64,000 nucleotides of DNA from Lacrimispora xylanolytica (GTDB lineage: Bacteria; Bacillota; Clostridia; Lachnospirales; Lachnospiraceae). A model generated the notes under the pieces. It made no database searches and was not told where the DNA came from. It was given only the letters and a program-made list of their open reading frames with translations. Positions 1 through 7,910 of this stretch are shown piece by piece. Where the stretch lies: the NCBI RefSeq assembly GCF_026723765.1, contig NZ_CP113524.1, positions 3,643,001-3,707,000 of the forward strand, in the 5' to 3' direction. Each line of letters opens with the position of its first letter. The stretch's first letter is position 1. The position numbers and the translations under genes were made by a program.

Positions 1-1246
1 CATAAAGCTCAAATACAGCTCCAGTGGCATTCATGGCAATGCCCTCCGGCATCTTGGTCCATTCCCAGGAATACGTATTTCCAGAATCAACATAAGTTTT
101 TAAGTTCATGGCCAATGGTGTGGAAGGACTTAATTTGTTGGAGGTATAAGGGGAAATCATTCCGCATTCCGTTACCAGACATTTCTGGCCTTCCTCAGAT
201 AAGGCAAGCTCCTTTAAAAATGCCTTTGCTGCATCAATCTGGGTTCCTTTGTTATAAACAGCCCACCAGGATGGACAGTCTGCAAGAATCCCCTTCATCT
301 CTTCCTTGGTAAATGCAAACGGGGCAATTCCGCAATCAAAGGATACCTGATAGTCTGGAAGTGACGGATCGATCCAGTTTCCCTGTGTGATAAATGCTGT
401 TTTTCCCTGAGCCCATAAAGCCAGCTGATCATCGTAGGTTCCTGAGATCAAGGTGGTGGGATCGGAATAATCAAATAAGAGCTTCATGTAATCAGCAAAC
501 TCACCAAGACGTCCTGTATCCGTCTTCCCTTCCTTCAGCATATCAATATAAGTGGTATCCCCTCTTTTAAGACCGCCGGAAAGGTAATAGCCAAAAAGGT
601 GATTTCCAGTTGACCAATACATCTGTCCGGATTCTGCTGCTACGGAACAGACAGCGGTAATTCCAAGCTCCTCTTTTTTGCTGTCAATGGCTTCAAATGC
701 TTTTTTATAGGCATCGTAGGAGGTAAGGGAAGCCGGATCAACGCCTGCCTTCTCTAAGATATCTTTGTTATATGTAATTCCAAAGCCTTCCACTGCATAA
801 GGAAAGCCCACTACCTTTCCAGCCTCATCCTTAAAGCTGAACTCAGTTTGAGACGCCCACTCTTCCCCGCTTAAATCTGTCATGTAATCTTTCCAGGTCT
901 TAAAATCTCCTTCTCCGCCAAAGACAAAGAGATCCGGCATGTTGCCTGCAGCCAAGTATCCTTTTAAGGTACCGTTGATATCGGCTCCGCCTCCTAAGGA
1001 TTCAATGATTACTTCCTGACCAGTCTTCTCCTGATACTTCTTGGCAAATGCCTTTAAGGGCTCATCAATCTCAATCTTACCATTTACAATACGGATTGCC
1101 TGACCGCTTGACTTTGCCTGGGTCTGGGTTTGTTCTGTCCCCGCTTGGGAATCTCCTGTCTGAGATGCTGCCTTTTCTCCACAACCAGTCATAAGAGACA
1201 TTGCCATAACTCCCATCATTGCCATTGCTAATACTTTTTTCTTCAT
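1..1246 (-). CDS. ABC sugar importer, extracellular solute-binding lipoprotein (C-terminus cut by window edge)
   Basis: This is a carbohydrate-binding lipoprotein of the bacterial extracellular solute-binding protein family 1 that would deliver a sugar to an ABC permease. The reading frame is open from the ATG at 1246 to the left edge, about 415 codons. It begins with a lipoprotein signal peptide whose lipobox ends in MTGCGEK. Typical family-1 motifs follow, such as NMPDLFVFGG and, late in the protein, a stretch around WAVYNKGTQIDAAKAFLKEL. The start is supported by an AAGGGGAG ribosome site a few bases upstream. It lies downstream of a LacI-type regulator on the same strand, with a perfect palindrome between them. 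The substrate is not readable from sequence. The stop codon lies outside the window. Confidence 0.9.
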   Translation of the reverse strand, partial: MKKKVLAMAMMGVMAMSLMTGCGEKAASQTGDSQAGTEQTQTQAKSSGQAIRIVNGKIEIDEPLKAFAKKYQEKTGQEVIIESLGGGADINGTLKGYLAAGNMPDLFVFGGEGDFKTWKDYMTDLSGEEWASQTEFSFKDEAGKVVGFPYAVEGFGITYNKDILEKAGVDPASLTSYDAYKKAFEAIDSKKEELGITAVCSVAAESGQMYWSTGNHLFGYYLSGGLKRGDTTYIDMLKEGKTDTGRLGEFADYMKLLFDYSDPTTLISGTYDDQLALWAQGKTAFITQGNWIDPSLPDYQVSFDCGIAPFAFTKEEMKGILADCPSWWAVYNKGTQIDAAKAFLKELALSEEGQKCLVTECGMISPYTSNKLSPSTPLAMNLKTYVDSGNTYSWEWTKMPEGIAMNATGAVFELY

Positions 1247-1302
1247 AACGCTCCCCTTTCTACATATTGCTGTTATTATTGATATTATTTTATACTTTAT
1301 TG

Positions 1303-1322
1303 TAACTTATGCGCATAAGTTA
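1303..1322. promoter_or_regulatory. Perfect 20-bp palindrome, probable LacI-family operator
   Basis: TAACTTATGCGCATAAGTTA is a perfect inverted repeat centred on CG, the usual form of a LacI-family operator. It lies 57 bases upstream of the solute-binding protein start and downstream of the LacI-type gene, so it could block the importer promoter. Binding by the neighbouring regulator is inferred. Confidence 0.7.
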
Positions 1323-1411
1323 TCTTAAATATCATATTAGCACTTTATAGTCTCCATGGCAACAATTTCTTTTTCTTTTTTCTCCACAAAATGCGACCTG
1401 AAGAAAATGAC

Positions 1412-1465
1412 AAAAAAAGAAAGGAAACGCATGCTGCTTACACATGCATTCCCTTTCCTTTTTTT
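1412..1465 (-). terminator. Hairpin terminator of the LacI-type gene
   Basis: On the minus strand a long stem (AAAGGAAAGGGAATGCATG pairing imperfectly with CATGCGTTTCCTTTCTTT) is followed by a T run. The stem overlaps the last codons and stop of the LacI-type gene. It separates that gene from the importer promoter. Confidence 0.65.
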
Positions 1466-2466
1466 ACCGAATCCCGTTCTACGATTTCCACCGGAAGCCG
1501 AATGATCCGCTCCCCGATTTCCTCCTGCTGTATCATCTGTAATAACTTATCAACTGCCAGGCTTCCTTTTTCCGTTACATCCTGATGAACCGTTGTAAGA
1601 GCCGGTCTTACGATCTGGCTGTAAACATTGTCATCAAAGCCTACAATGGAAATATCCTCTGGTATTTTAACTCCACGGTCTTTTAAATCATTTAAAATAT
1701 GGGCCGCATAGTAATCAGAGGCACATACAAACGCAGTAAAATCTCCTACCTTTTTGTATACATCATCAAGAGTTTTGGATAAATCATCGCCATTTGGCTG
1801 GAGCATGATAAAATGTTCCTCTGTATACAGGATACCAACTTCCCTTAATGCATCCTGAAAACCTTTTAAACGCTCAAAATCAACACCAAAACGGTTGTCG
1901 GCTAAAAAGGCGATTCTTTCATGACCATGACCGATTAAATATCTGGTGATATCGTAACAGCCCTTTCTGTCCTGGCTTCCCACATTGACATAGTCAGGCA
2001 CGGTTTCTTCCAGATAGCAATCGATAAATACCATTGGCTTTTTAATTTTTTCCGTAATCTTTGCCCCATCCTCTGCCTGCATACCATGTAAAATCAGTCC
2101 GTCTACATTCCAACTGGCTACAGAGCTGATGATTTCTGTGATATCGTCGGAGATATAAAGCATGGTGAAGTATCCGCCTGCTCTTACACAGCTTTCAACA
2201 GCACCGGTCAGTTCTCCGGCAAAAGGGTCTTTAATAAAATTCTCATATTTATCCCGGCAGGCCTTCATGGCCAATCCAATGATGCCGGATTTATTCCTTG
2301 CCAGATTTCTTGCATTGATATTTGGGACATAATCATATTCTAAAAGGAGCTGCTGTACTTTCTCCACCATGGCCGGGGAGACTTCACCAGTCTTTCCATG
2401 AATTACATTGGATACTGTGGTGGTACTGGTTCCTAAAAGCTCTGCCATTTTCTTTATCGTTATCAT
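1438..2466 (-). CDS. LacI-family transcriptional regulator
   Basis: This is a DNA-binding repressor or activator with a periplasmic-binding-protein-like effector domain. Residues 1-50 hold the LacI helix-turn-helix (TIKKMAELLGTSTTTVSNVIHGK) and the hinge region (ARNLARNKSGIIGL). The remaining roughly 280 residues are the sugar-sensing domain, including the VDGLILHG and ISIVGFDDN segments typical of the family. About 342 aa is normal length. I place the start at the ATG at 2466, which has AGGAG six bases upstream; a TTG one codon earlier is too close to that site. It probably controls the downstream sugar importer through the palindrome at 1303-1322. Its position to the left of the third feoB break suggests it may be cargo of a mobile element. 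Confidence 0.9.
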   Translation of the reverse strand: MITIKKMAELLGTSTTTVSNVIHGKTGEVSPAMVEKVQQLLLEYDYVPNINARNLARNKSGIIGLAMKACRDKYENFIKDPFAGELTGAVESCVRAGGYFTMLYISDDITEIISSVASWNVDGLILHGMQAEDGAKITEKIKKPMVFIDCYLEETVPDYVNVGSQDRKGCYDITRYLIGHGHERIAFLADNRFGVDFERLKGFQDALREVGILYTEEHFIMLQPNGDDLSKTLDDVYKKVGDFTAFVCASDYYAAHILNDLKDRGVKIPEDISIVGFDDNVYSQIVRPALTTVHQDVTEKGSLAVDKLLQMIQQEEIGERIIRLPVEIVERDSVKKGKGMHV

Positions 2467-2585
2467 CAAATGCTCCTTTGCCTTACGTATGAACGCCTCA
2501 TACCATGTCTTTATTATGATTATTTTATAACTACTGATTCAAATATGCAAGCTTCTACTGAATTCCTCTTGCTCCGTAATAGGAC

Positions 2586-2846
2586 ATGCTTTCCCTTTCA
2601 TACCATGAATTAACATCACATTTAAGTGGGAACACATTGAAAAGTAAAAACATTCCATCCATTGAAATACACCATTCAGATACCATGGATTTTGAAGCTC
2701 TCTCAGATAAAATAAATGAATTCTATCTTGACTTCATAGAACGAAGGTTAAGAGATTCTGATTTAAGTACAGATGAAAAAATAGCTATTATTGATATCAT
2801 AAAAAAGCAGCTAAAATTACGGGACTCAAATGGGATCACCAAATAG
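2586..2846 (+). CDS. Unrecognised 86-aa ORF at the third feoB break
   Basis: I do not recognise this protein. It is acidic, helix-rich and more protein-like in its second half, from about residue 34 ([17 protein letters not shown]) to the end. The ribosome site is poor: AGGAC lies only a base from the ATG. It points toward the feoB junction and stops about 20-30 bases short of it, the same placement and direction the recombinases have in elements 1 and 2. It may be an accessory protein of element 3, a remnant of a longer gene, or a chance ORF. Confidence 0.3.
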   Translation: MLSLSYHELTSHLSGNTLKSKNIPSIEIHHSDTMDFEALSDKINEFYLDFIERRLRDSDLSTDEKIAIIDIIKKQLKLRDSNGITK

Positions 2847-2874
2847 TTTCCCTTTGTATGGTTGTGGAAATCTG

Positions 2875-2988
2875 CCGTTGCAGGGTACAAAATTGTTGGT
2901 TATCATGGCAATGAGGCGTTCCCTTGGGGAATCAATGATCCGACAGCCAACAATCCCTGCTGCATTGCACCCAAAGCCCATGCACATG
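2875..2988 (-). pseudogene. feoB: feoB fragment C (residues about 502-537 of the restored protein)
   Basis: On the minus strand this stretch reads [20 protein letters not shown], then [20 protein letters not shown]. These are among the most conserved segments of the FeoB membrane domain. It continues exactly, in frame, from fragment B (which ends in ALTM) once element 2 is removed with one copy of the CACATG repeat. No start codon or ribosome site belongs to it here. It ends at a third break after CNGRFP, where family members normally continue with TLI. The plus-strand ORFs across this stretch are shadows of it. Confidence 0.88.
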
Positions 2989-3005
2989 TCAGCAGAAATT
3001 TATGC
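2983..3005. repeat. Left attachment site of element 2
   Basis: The core CACATG (2983-2988) is followed by T and then the arm CAGCAGAAATTTATGC (2990-3005). The arm is an imperfect inverted copy of 7888-7903 at the other end. The recombinase gene stops 17 bases inside the arm. Confidence 0.75.
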
Positions 3006-3021
3006 CACGAAATTTTTTTTA

Positions 3022-4605
3022 TTATGATCCTTCTTTTATTGGAGACTCTGATTTGAAAGAAATTCGTATCGTCTGAGAACCGTTTGTAGTCCTTTCGTAC
3101 ACTTCTATTTTTTCTATGAATGCATTTAGAAGCTGTGATGTCATTTCCTGTTCGCCAGTAACTTCTTTTAACAAATGGTCAAGCTCCTGTTCCCCCTGCT
3201 CTCCCTGGTGTTGTAATGCAGTCCCTTGTTCTGTCTTTTTTAGCTTACACTCAATTCCCTCCTGCTCCTGCTCCAAAGAGGAAAGCAAATGGTAAAATCG
3301 CTCCTCTGTGATTTTCTCATTTACCTTATCCACGTAAAGCTGACTTATGATGCGGTCAATTTCTCTGTAACGCTTTTTTAATATATCCAAAGCCCTGGCA
3401 GGTTCCTTCTGACGGCAGAGGTTTCCTGTTTTCTTTAGGGCATTGTAAAGCTCTTCCTTTCTTTTTTCTGTTAAATCCAGAAGTGCTTCTATTTCCTCGG
3501 CTACCACCTCATATAGGGTTTCATAACTGATTTTATGACTGGTGCATTCCTTTTTTCCATATTGCTTATAACCGCTGCATACCAGCTCATGGTGATTTGG
3601 CCTTTTACTATTTCCTGTAACAGACATATTTCTTTGACAGTCTCTACAAATGACAAGACCAGAGAAGATATTGTGAAACTCGGATTCCTCATGTTTTTTT
3701 CTGGGAACGCTGCGTCTGCTTACCTGGTCAAATATTTCCTGAGTTATTATAGCATCGTGTTTATTCTTTACCACGACCCACTCTTTTCTTGGCTGGGATA
3801 GGGTCATATGGCTTTTAAAAGATAGTTTTACCGTTTTTCCCTGAACGATATGGCCTAAGTAGACTTCATTGGAAAGCATCTTACAGATGGTTCCAGAGGT
3901 CCATTTGGAATCGTTGGAGGCTTCGTCCTGCTTTAAATGAGGATGAGTCATAAAACGGTACTGGAGAGGGGTCTCCACCTTTCGTTCATTTAGGCTATCT
4001 GCAATCTGATAAGGAGATTCTCCGTTTTCTGCCCGTAAAAATATTTCTCGGACCAGTGGAGCTGTTTCCGGGTCAATAATAAGATGATTTTTATCGTTGG
4101 GATCTTTTCTATAGCCATAGGGCGCGAAATTCCCAATGAATGCCCCCTCTTTTATCTTGGTCTGAAATGCGCTCCGAATCTTTTTTGACGTATCTCTGGC
4201 ATACATTTCATTGACCATGTTTTTAAATGGCGCGATGTCATTAAAGGGACAGTCGGAATCATAGCCATCGTTGATCGCTATGTAACGAACCTTTTTTGAT
4301 GGAAAGTAAAGTTCCGTATATTGTCCGGTCATGATATAATCTCTTCCCAAGCGGGATAAGTCCTTTGTAATGACCAGGTTTACTTCTTTTGCTTCAATAT
4401 CTTTAAGAAGCCGCTCCCATGCGGGTCGGTTAAAATTCGTACCGGAGTAGCCGTCATCTATATATTCATCGTATACTTCAAATCCATGTTCTTTTGCATA
4501 AGCACGAAGCATCTTTCTTTGGGTGCTGATGCTGGCGCTTTCCAAAACCCTATCATCATCCTTTGAGAGCCTCATATAGAGGGCTGTATGATATTGGGCT
4601 GTCAT
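3022..4605 (-). CDS. Large serine recombinase of element 2
   Basis: This 527-aa site-specific recombinase would integrate and excise element 2. The resolvase catalytic domain covers about residues 1-150, with Y10-x-R12-x-S14 supplying the nucleophilic serine and ITKDLSRLGRDY as the core helix region. The Recombinase domain runs to about residue 300. A zinc-ribbon follows (CRDCQRNM and a CSGYKQYGKKEC pair), then a coiled-coil stretch rich in E and K and a C-terminal strand segment. This is the TnpX/TndX/SpoIVCA style of clostridial enzymes. The ATG overlaps the stop of a 47-aa upstream ORF in an ATGA junction, so translation is coupled. The gene reads outward and ends 33 bases from the element boundary. 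No frameshift or lost catalytic residue is seen, so it should be active. Confidence 0.95.
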   Translation of the reverse strand: MTAQYHTALYMRLSKDDDRVLESASISTQRKMLRAYAKEHGFEVYDEYIDDGYSGTNFNRPAWERLLKDIEAKEVNLVITKDLSRLGRDYIMTGQYTELYFPSKKVRYIAINDGYDSDCPFNDIAPFKNMVNEMYARDTSKKIRSAFQTKIKEGAFIGNFAPYGYRKDPNDKNHLIIDPETAPLVREIFLRAENGESPYQIADSLNERKVETPLQYRFMTHPHLKQDEASNDSKWTSGTICKMLSNEVYLGHIVQGKTVKLSFKSHMTLSQPRKEWVVVKNKHDAIITQEIFDQVSRRSVPRKKHEESEFHNIFSGLVICRDCQRNMSVTGNSKRPNHHELVCSGYKQYGKKECTSHKISYETLYEVVAEEIEALLDLTEKRKEELYNALKKTGNLCRQKEPARALDILKKRYREIDRIISQLYVDKVNEKITEERFYHLLSSLEQEQEGIECKLKKTEQGTALQHQGEQGEQELDHLLKEVTGEQEMTSQLLNAFIEKIEVYERTTNGSQTIRISFKSESPIKEGS

Positions 4606-4745
4606 GGGATAAGTCCCCCCGTTTCCCTGCGCTTTTTTATCAGCTCTATTACCAGCTCCTGTGGTGTCTTGTTTCCCACATAAATTCGTTCCACTTTAAC
4701 TTCTGTACGCCTGTATTTATGTGATGACGTGTTTTCTGAATTCAT
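4602..4745 (-). CDS. 47-aa ORF translationally coupled to the element 2 recombinase
   Basis: A small basic protein starts with MNSENTSSHKYRRTEVK and ends RRETGGLIP. It has a strong CAGGAGG ribosome site eight bases before its ATG. Its TGA overlaps the recombinase ATG in ATGA, so the two are made together. I do not recognise a domain; the middle (VERIYVGNKTPQELVIELI) looks like a short strand-helix unit. Element 1 carries another small ORF of 49 aa (12409-12558) with the same habit. Large serine recombinases often depend on a small directionality factor for excision, and this is a candidate for that role, but the function is inferred only from position. Confidence 0.7.
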   Translation of the reverse strand: MNSENTSSHKYRRTEVKVERIYVGNKTPQELVIELIKKRRETGGLIP

Positions 4746-4853
4746 CCAAAACACCTCCTGAAAAATCTTATTCCAGGGTGCTTGTACGATATACGTTTCA
4801 ACACTTCAGGAGAGATGCAAATGGAAACCCTCTTATCATGTCAGTATTAAAAC

Positions 4854-4884
4854 GGCCACTTCAGCAAATTACACTGAAGTGGCC
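4854..4884. terminator. Hairpin after the VanW gene
   Basis: GGCCACTTCAG (4854-4864) pairs perfectly with CTGAAGTGGCC (4874-4884). It lies 16 bases beyond the VanW stop and upstream of the recombinase operon on the same strand. It separates the cargo operon from the recombinase. Confidence 0.7.
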
Positions 4885-4900
4885 TTCTATTATATCTTTA

Positions 4901-6415
4901 TTATTGATTTTCCTGAGCTTCCGTTAACGCAGCACCTGGCCCATGAGGTATTTCGGTTGTCTCAGGCTGAGTTTCTGGTTGTGTCTCTGGTGCGTGAGTA
5001 GTCTCCGGAACGGTTTCTTCCACTTTATGAGTGGTATTTCTCTGTATCACTGCAGGTTTTCCCTTATACGTACTGTTATGAAGAGGCTCTTCCTTAATGA
5101 CGGTATCTCCCTTTTTAAATACGCGGAAGCTACGGTATACGCCTCCAAGACTTCCCTGATCTACAATCTTTTCTGTTCCAAAGGGAAGAGCTATATTTTC
5201 CTCATAGGTAGGAGGTAATGGAGCTGAATCCCGGACCTTCTCAGAACGGATGGTGACCTTTTGTCCATCTTCAAGGAATGGAATCCCTACTACGGAAATT
5301 TTAAGCTTCTTTCCTTCCAGGGAAGCACGGACAACTACAGAGTTCTTACTGGTGTTTTTAAACTTTAAATCCGGTCCTGCATATCCGTCAAAGCTGACCA
5401 TGGCATCCTGTCCCTTTTCTACATAGGAAGGAGCAAAGCTATGGGAATTACGCTCCGTGGTCTTAAATCCACTTTCAATAATGGCGTGGTAAAGAGTGGT
5501 GGATACCTGGCAAACGCCGCCGCCTGGTTCCTCAATCAGGATTCCATTACGGTATGCGCCGGCTGGCTGATATCCTTTTTCTTTTGTTCGGTTTCCAGTG
5601 GTGTTGTTAAAGGAAAACTCTTCTCCTGGCTTTAAGACCACACCGTTAATGGCGTCCACTGCCAGACTGATATTTTTATTCCTGTTTTTATTATCCGTTG
5701 TGGTCGTGGTAAAGGTACCAATCACTTTATAGAGCTCCTTTGCCTGTGCTTCGCTCCGGTCCGGAGGTGTCTGGGCAAACTCTGCCTTTACTTCGGCCTG
5801 GTAATTATCGGCTTTGACGGCATCCATTAGCTGTTCAACAAGCTTTGCCTGATCTAAGGTTCTGCCGTTCTTTCCAGGTGTATACTGATATGCCCCTGTT
5901 TCCTTATTAAAGGATTCCAGCTGGGCACCCATAGGACTTTGATTCCATTTATTTGCAAGCTCCTCAGCCTGTTTTGTAAATGGCTCTTTCATTGCCTCAT
6001 AATCAATCTCATACTCCTGGGTCTCTTCCGGAGAAGTTTCCTCCAGCTTCTTTTTAATTGCCTTAATCTGGCTGTCGATTAAATTATCCAGTAAAACAGA
6101 ATCCCCATCTGCACTTACCGTCAGCTCCCACTGATAGCGCTCGTCAATGGTGTCTTCTGCTTCTTCTATGGTCAACCCGGATAAGTTGGTATTTCCTATT
6201 CGGGCGGATTTCAATTTTTTTCTTAAATCCAGCACCTGTTCACTCGTCCCCGGCTTTGTCTCTTCTGTATGACTGCCGGAACCAGTCTGGCTTCCCTTGC
6301 TTACATTGGTATAAAGCAGCCAGACCGCTGACAGGGCTGTTAATATTACAACACCATAACCGATGCTTCTGTTTCTTCTTCTAGCCCGATTTCTTCTTGC
6401 CCTGTTTTTATCCAT
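4901..6415 (-). CDS. VanW-family membrane-anchored protein
   Basis: This is a 504-aa cell-envelope protein of the VanW family. A very basic N-terminus (residues 1-16, rich in R and N) precedes one membrane anchor at about 18-38, so most of the protein is outside the cell. An alpha/beta region (about 60-220, including NLSGLTIEEAEDTI) resembles the putative peptidoglycan-binding domain found before VanW domains. The VanW domain follows at about 230-370 with GVVLKPGEEFSFNN and EEPGGGVCQVSTTLYHA. The tail has a G5-like segment and a Thr/Pro/Glu-rich end. The exact function of VanW proteins is unknown. Four bases separate it from the CcdA-TlpA stop upstream, so the two form an operon within element 2. 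Confidence 0.9.
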   Translation of the reverse strand: MDKNRARRNRARRRNRSIGYGVVILTALSAVWLLYTNVSKGSQTGSGSHTEETKPGTSEQVLDLRKKLKSARIGNTNLSGLTIEEAEDTIDERYQWELTVSADGDSVLLDNLIDSQIKAIKKKLEETSPEETQEYEIDYEAMKEPFTKQAEELANKWNQSPMGAQLESFNKETGAYQYTPGKNGRTLDQAKLVEQLMDAVKADNYQAEVKAEFAQTPPDRSEAQAKELYKVIGTFTTTTTDNKNRNKNISLAVDAINGVVLKPGEEFSFNNTTGNRTKEKGYQPAGAYRNGILIEEPGGGVCQVSTTLYHAIIESGFKTTERNSHSFAPSYVEKGQDAMVSFDGYAGPDLKFKNTSKNSVVVRASLEGKKLKISVVGIPFLEDGQKVTIRSEKVRDSAPLPPTYEENIALPFGTEKIVDQGSLGGVYRSFRVFKKGDTVIKEEPLHNSTYKGKPAVIQRNTTHKVEETVPETTHAPETQPETQPETTEIPHGPGAALTEAQENQ

Positions 6416-6419
6416 ATAG

Positions 6420-7736
6420 TTAATCTCTCTCTCCTTTCAAGGTCTGGTTGATGATGCTTTGCATCATATCTTTCGATAATTGCCCGCTGGCATAGCCAAA
6501 TACATTTCCATCACGATCTATCATATAGGTGGTTGGGAAAGAGTATATGCCATAGGCTTCAAATAATTCAGCATTGGTATCCATTAACACAGGATACGTA
6601 TAACCATTTTTTTCAAGAAATTCCTTAATCACCTGTTCATCTTTTTCTCTTCCATAATTAGGAGCAGCAACTCCTAATATGATTACCCCATTCTCTCCTT
6701 CTGTTTCCTGAGTCTCATAGAGGCTTTGGATATCCGGCATCTCTGCACGGCACGGCGGGCACCAGGTAGCCCAGAAATTAAGAAAAATTGTTTTCCCTTT
6801 ATAATCAGAAAGGGAATGTGTCTTCCCAAACTGGTCTTTTAATGTAAAATCAATGGCTGGAAGCGGCTTGTCTTCTTCGCTCTCTCCGTCACTTACAGAT
6901 GTACTGGTTTCATTGGCAGAGGAAGTTGTTTCCTCAACCGTTGTCTCTCTTTCCTTAGATTCCCTACTCTTCGTCGTTTCCTTTTCACTGGAAATGGAAG
7001 GAGCCTGAAAGGATGACAGGTAGCCGGTCAATGCATTCATTTTTCCGGTAAACATTAGAATACCCATTAATATCATGAGAATGCCGCCTGCTTTAACAGC
7101 ACTCTTTGTCACATGCTTGTGAGTCTTAAAAAACTCCAGCACTGTGGTGGTAAAAAAGCCTACTGCTAAAAATGGAAGAACAAAACCTAAGGTATAGACT
7201 CCAATGAGGACAAAACCAAGGGATTTTGTAGACGCAGATGCCGCCATAATGAGAACGCTTGCAAGAGCAGGACCTACACAGGGCGTCCACGCAAAGCTGA
7301 AGGTAAAGCCCATCAAAAGAGCGGTAAATGGGGACATGGCTAACTTGTCAAAGGATAGGGAAAGTCTTCTGTCCTTCTCAAGCATAGAGGAGGTTCCAAG
7401 AATTCCTGTCTGATAAAGACCAAAGAAGAAAACAATGATTCCCCCAACTCTGGCAAATAAAAGCTGGTTGGATTTAAAAAAGTTTCCAAGAGCTGAAACA
7501 CCAAGTCCCAGCAAAAAGAAAGTAAAGCTGATTCCAATTACAAAACATACGGTGTGAACCATGACCTTTTTCCGGTCATATTCCGTTCTTCCATCCTCTT
7601 TTGCGATTCCGGTTCCTCCGGATAAATACCCAATGTAAAGAGGAATCAGAGGTAGAACACAGGGAGAGAAAAAGCTTACGATTCCCTGTAAGAATACAGT
7701 CAGAACAGGGACGCTCACATCAATTGAAAAACCCAA
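6420..7736 (-). CDS. CcdA-type membrane thiol transporter fused to a TlpA-like thioredoxin
   Basis: This redox protein carries reducing power across the membrane and delivers it to an external thioredoxin domain. The N-terminal part (about residues 1-240) has six or so membrane segments with the CcdA motifs FFSPCVLPLIPLYIGYLSGG and AWTPCVGPALAS, which hold the paired cysteines. A Ser/Thr/Glu-rich linker follows (about 245-285). The C-terminal TlpA/ResA-like domain has the WCPPC active site and the cis-proline in YSFPTTYMID. I place the start at a TTG (7736) preceded by AAGGAGG with good spacing. An ATG 15 codons upstream has no ribosome site. It is first in a two-gene operon with the VanW gene and is cargo of element 2. 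This fusion is known in Firmicutes; what it reduces here is unknown. Confidence 0.9.
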   Translation of the reverse strand: MGFSIDVSVPVLTVFLQGIVSFFSPCVLPLIPLYIGYLSGGTGIAKEDGRTEYDRKKVMVHTVCFVIGISFTFFLLGLGVSALGNFFKSNQLLFARVGGIIVFFFGLYQTGILGTSSMLEKDRRLSLSFDKLAMSPFTALLMGFTFSFAWTPCVGPALASVLIMAASASTKSLGFVLIGVYTLGFVLPFLAVGFFTTTVLEFFKTHKHVTKSAVKAGGILMILMGILMFTGKMNALTGYLSSFQAPSISSEKETTKSRESKERETTVEETTSSANETSTSVSDGESEEDKPLPAIDFTLKDQFGKTHSLSDYKGKTIFLNFWATWCPPCRAEMPDIQSLYETQETEGENGVIILGVAAPNYGREKDEQVIKEFLEKNGYTYPVLMDTNAELFEAYGIYSFPTTYMIDRDGNVFGYASGQLSKDMMQSIINQTLKGERD

Positions 7737-7887
7737 CCAAGTACCTCCTTTTTTACCTGCCGCAGCCAGTCGACTGGACATTTTCCATTATTTTCTGTAC
7801 TATTTTTAGTTACAGTTTGATGTTGTAACTATACCATTTTGAGGAAATTGTGTCAAGTGAATAATGGCTCCTTTTCTATATGAAAAA

Positions 7888-7910
7888 GCATAGATTTCCT
7901 CTGTCACATG
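7888..7910. repeat. Right attachment site of element 2
   Basis: The arm GCATAGATTTCCTCTG (7888-7903) is followed by T and the core CACATG (7905-7910). The core then runs straight into feoB codons for ALT. It is the inverted partner of 2983-3005. Confidence 0.75.

Larger units (their letters stand above)
1..2877. mobile_element. Inferred element 3: right end of a third insertion in feoB (left end outside window)
   Basis: The feoB reading frame, restored across elements 1 and 2, stops matching the family just after the codons for CNGRFP at about 2,870. It then runs into AT-rich sequence and a stop. The missing C-terminal part of feoB (the remaining membrane segments) is not found between here and the left edge. 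That stretch holds a LacI regulator and a sugar importer instead. By analogy with the other two breaks, I infer a third element whose other end and recombinase lie left of the window. A deletion or rearrangement that removed the feoB tail is the alternative. The right boundary is uncertain by about 10 bases, because the matching direct repeat cannot be seen. Confidence 0.4.
2983..7910. mobile_element. Element 2: serine-recombinase element inserted in feoB, about 4.9 kb
   Basis: The element lies between two CACATG copies (2983-2988 and 7905-7910). Joining the flanks through one copy restores feoB across [11 protein letters not shown] without a base lost. Directly inside the repeats are 16-bp imperfect inverted arms (2990-3005 and 7888-7903, 13 of 16 matching). 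The content is an outward-pointing large serine recombinase at the left end, a 47-aa ORF coupled to it, a VanW-family protein and a CcdA-TlpA fusion. No phage structural, replication or conjugation genes are seen. The circular form would have arms separated by TCACATGT, which predicts a CA crossover dinucleotide. Function as an excisable element is inferred from this geometry. Confidence 0.85.

Noticed and set aside
2862-3056. Plus-strand ORF ([15 protein letters not shown]...) that looks protein-like
   Set aside because: It is the reverse strand of feoB fragment C; its apparent coding character comes from the real gene on the minus strand.
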